A stretch of 64,000 nucleotides of DNA, taken from positions 24,344,362 to 24,408,361 of the forward strand of contig CM049307.1 in NCBI GenBank assembly GCA_026874595.1. Direction: 5' to 3'. Below are positions 62,647-64,000 of the stretch, one piece after another (the stretch's first letter is position 1; every line of letters begins with the position of its first letter). A program made the position numbers and the translations under genes. Below the pieces are notes generated by a model that was given only the letters and a program-made list of their open reading frames with translations, did no database searches and had not been told where the DNA came from. Source of the stretch: Sipunculus nudus (lineage: Eukaryota > Annelida > Sipuncula > Golfingiida > Sipunculidae).

Positions 62647-63792
62647 ATGTCACAAAATTATTCCCTGAAAGATGAACATAAACACAGTAAATTGCTGGTG
62701 ACATTACTGAGGAGTGAAGATAAGATACATGTAGATATGGAACCACTGGGAGATGATGCTGCAAACCGCAGCAGTCAGGGGCAGCTAAAAAGAGATAGAT
62801 TAAGTATAAATGCCATTAGTGCTGCTGCAGAGGTTATTGACAGTAGTGATGCTGCAGATAATCAGGATGAAAGCAACTCGAGTTGCTCTGGTATCATAAA
62901 ATCCTTAGGCGATAGTGTAAATTCAGCTTGTACAGTGAAGGATACTTCTGATGCTTTTGAGAGATTAGGTAATGGCATAGTGTCAGTTATTAGTGTGAAG
63001 TGTAACCGTGAAGCACAAATTTCTCAGGGACAAATCACGGTATGCATGACTGGTGCTGAGTACAATAAGGATGATGCTGCTCAAGATGATTTGCATGCTG
63101 CAGATTTTGACAGGTGCTCTGCTACTCAAGTCAGCAAGAGAGATGGCTCTATGGATAATTGCTCCATCACTGATGTTGACTCCAACAGGGATATAAGCCA
63201 GTTAAACATTTCTCCACAAGAAACTGAACAAAACACTGCCACAAGTAGTAAAACACTGGCGGAATGTGCTGAGGAAAAAGCCAGTGGAAATATCAATAAC
63301 ATAATCAGTGATAAAGGTGAAAATAATGCTACAGATAGGCCAGAATGTATTAGGTTTATTTCAAATACAACACAGAGTGGGATAACCACTGCCAGTGGTG
63401 TACCTCGTATTTCTTATAAACATATTAAGGAAAGTGCTGATTTACATCCAACAAATTTTGATCAATGTGCACACACAGTTATCACAACCAACACTTTTGA
63501 TTCGTATGCACATGAACAGAACAATTTATTTCAGCAAACAGATGTAATGAATGAAATTGTGAAAATTGATGAAGTGAATGCTGTTCAAAGGATAGTAAAG
63601 AATGGTGGAGAATCCGGGAATCCTGTAAAGTGGAAAGACGAGTCTTTGAAGAGTACAGGAAATCATAGAGAAAGACTGTATGTCATTGCAACTGAATCGC
63701 AGAATGTTGTTGGAAAGAATGAATGTTATATTTTCGTTACAGATTTTATAGAAATGATGCACTTATGTCTGAGATTGGAGAATGTAGAGTAG
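62647..63792 (+). CDS. 381-codon ORF in frame downstream of the TFAM stop
   Basis: It is the longest ORF in the window, in the same frame as TFAM and separated from its TAG only by four codons. Codon use looks real: purine-rich first positions and many GAT, AAT, GCT, AGT codons. The predicted protein is mostly polar and disordered (Ser, Asn, Asp, Thr rich), with a more hydrophobic end (ERLYVIATESQNVVGKNECY, then IFVTDFIEMMHLCLRLENVE). I see no known domain, zinc finger, membrane segment or repeat. Possible explanations are a TFAM C-terminal extension by readthrough of UAG GAC, splicing from GTGAGG at 62497 to TTACAG ending at 62646 (150 bp, frame-preserving, but with a poor pyrimidine tract), an independent cistron with a start at 62647, or an assembly error or allele in the stop codon. 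No polyadenylation hexamer is seen after it within the window. Confidence 0.6.
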   Translation: MSQNYSLKDEHKHSKLLVTLLRSEDKIHVDMEPLGDDAANRSSQGQLKRDRLSINAISAAAEVIDSSDAADNQDESNSSCSGIIKSLGDSVNSACTVKDTSDAFERLGNGIVSVISVKCNREAQISQGQITVCMTGAEYNKDDAAQDDLHAADFDRCSATQVSKRDGSMDNCSITDVDSNRDISQLNISPQETEQNTATSSKTLAECAEEKASGNINNIISDKGENNATDRPECIRFISNTTQSGITTASGVPRISYKHIKESADLHPTNFDQCAHTVITTNTFDSYAHEQNNLFQQTDVMNEIVKIDEVNAVQRIVKNGGESGNPVKWKDESLKSTGNHRERLYVIATESQNVVGKNECYIFVTDFIEMMHLCLRLENVE

Positions 63793-64000
63793 GTTTTTTT
63801 TCTGTCAAATAGTTATATATATTTTATTGCCAAATGAAAGAAGGAAATAATTTTGTGACATCTGATGTATGGAGATATTTATAGTCAAAGGATTATGGTC
63901 AGATAAGAATGTGATTTTAATGAGTTCTGTTGATTGCTTTGATTTAATGTGTATTAGTTTAAGACAACAGTTAATACTATTTATCCCTGGGACCAGACAG

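Noticed and set aside
63126-63389. 87-codon minus-strand ORF opposite the TFAM-downstream ORF
   Set aside because: A shadow of the plus-strand coding frame; the plus strand has the stronger codon signal.

Overview
The window is nuclear DNA of a bilaterian animal, most likely a lophotrochozoan and probably a mollusc. It is AT-rich, its genes have long introns with GT-AG boundaries, and those introns are full of tandem arrays, MITE-like elements and DNA-transposon remnants. The phylum is an inference from the repeat style and protein flavour. No bacterial features, rRNA genes or CRISPR arrays are present.

Three protein-coding genes can be supported. (1) At the left edge lie the last two coding exons (86-201 and 371-524, + strand) of a gene I do not recognise. 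(2) A complete nine-exon gene on the minus strand (CDS 51458 down to 5440, 520 codons plus stop) encodes a carboxypeptidase E-like prohormone-processing metallocarboxypeptidase. It has a signal peptide, the full M14 active site, a transthyretin-like domain and an acidic tail. (3) A seven-exon gene on the plus strand (51811-62634, 265 codons plus stop) encodes the mitochondrial transcription factor TFAM, with a targeting peptide, two HMG boxes and a lysine-rich tail. CPE and TFAM are head to head, with only 352 bp between start codons, so they probably share a bidirectional promoter.

The most unusual coding feature is at the right end. The TFAM stop (TAG, 62632-62634) is followed in the same frame, after four more codons, by an ATG that opens a 381-codon ORF (62647-63792). 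It is the longest ORF in the window and very unlikely by chance in such AT-rich DNA. It may be a C-terminal extension reached by readthrough or alternative splicing, a second cistron, or a TFAM tail interrupted by a recent mutation or sequence error.

The 33.9-kb first intron of CPE (17327-51223) is a repeat store. It holds a 22-bp minisatellite (17.9-19.2 kb), two tRNA-derived SINE copies (21.2-21.6 kb), a composite repeat (22.5-23.9 kb), and a 4.2-kb array of 49-bp units with a 986-bp higher-order period (25.2-29.4 kb). It also holds a TTAA-flanked transposon with a Mutator-like transposase fragment (29.4-31.7 kb), a triplicated ~303-bp repeat (37.9-38.7 kb), a pogo/Tigger-like element (43.5-44.7 kb) and a broken SAP-SWIM-YqaJ element (46.4-48.0 kb). 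CPE intron 8 carries a 181-bp array and a 29-bp array. CPE intron 7 carries a promoter-like island. TFAM introns carry a hairpin-headed repeat family and two MITEs. Functionally, the window pairs a neuropeptide-processing enzyme with the mitochondrial DNA packaging and transcription factor, and surrounds both with mobile and tandem DNA.
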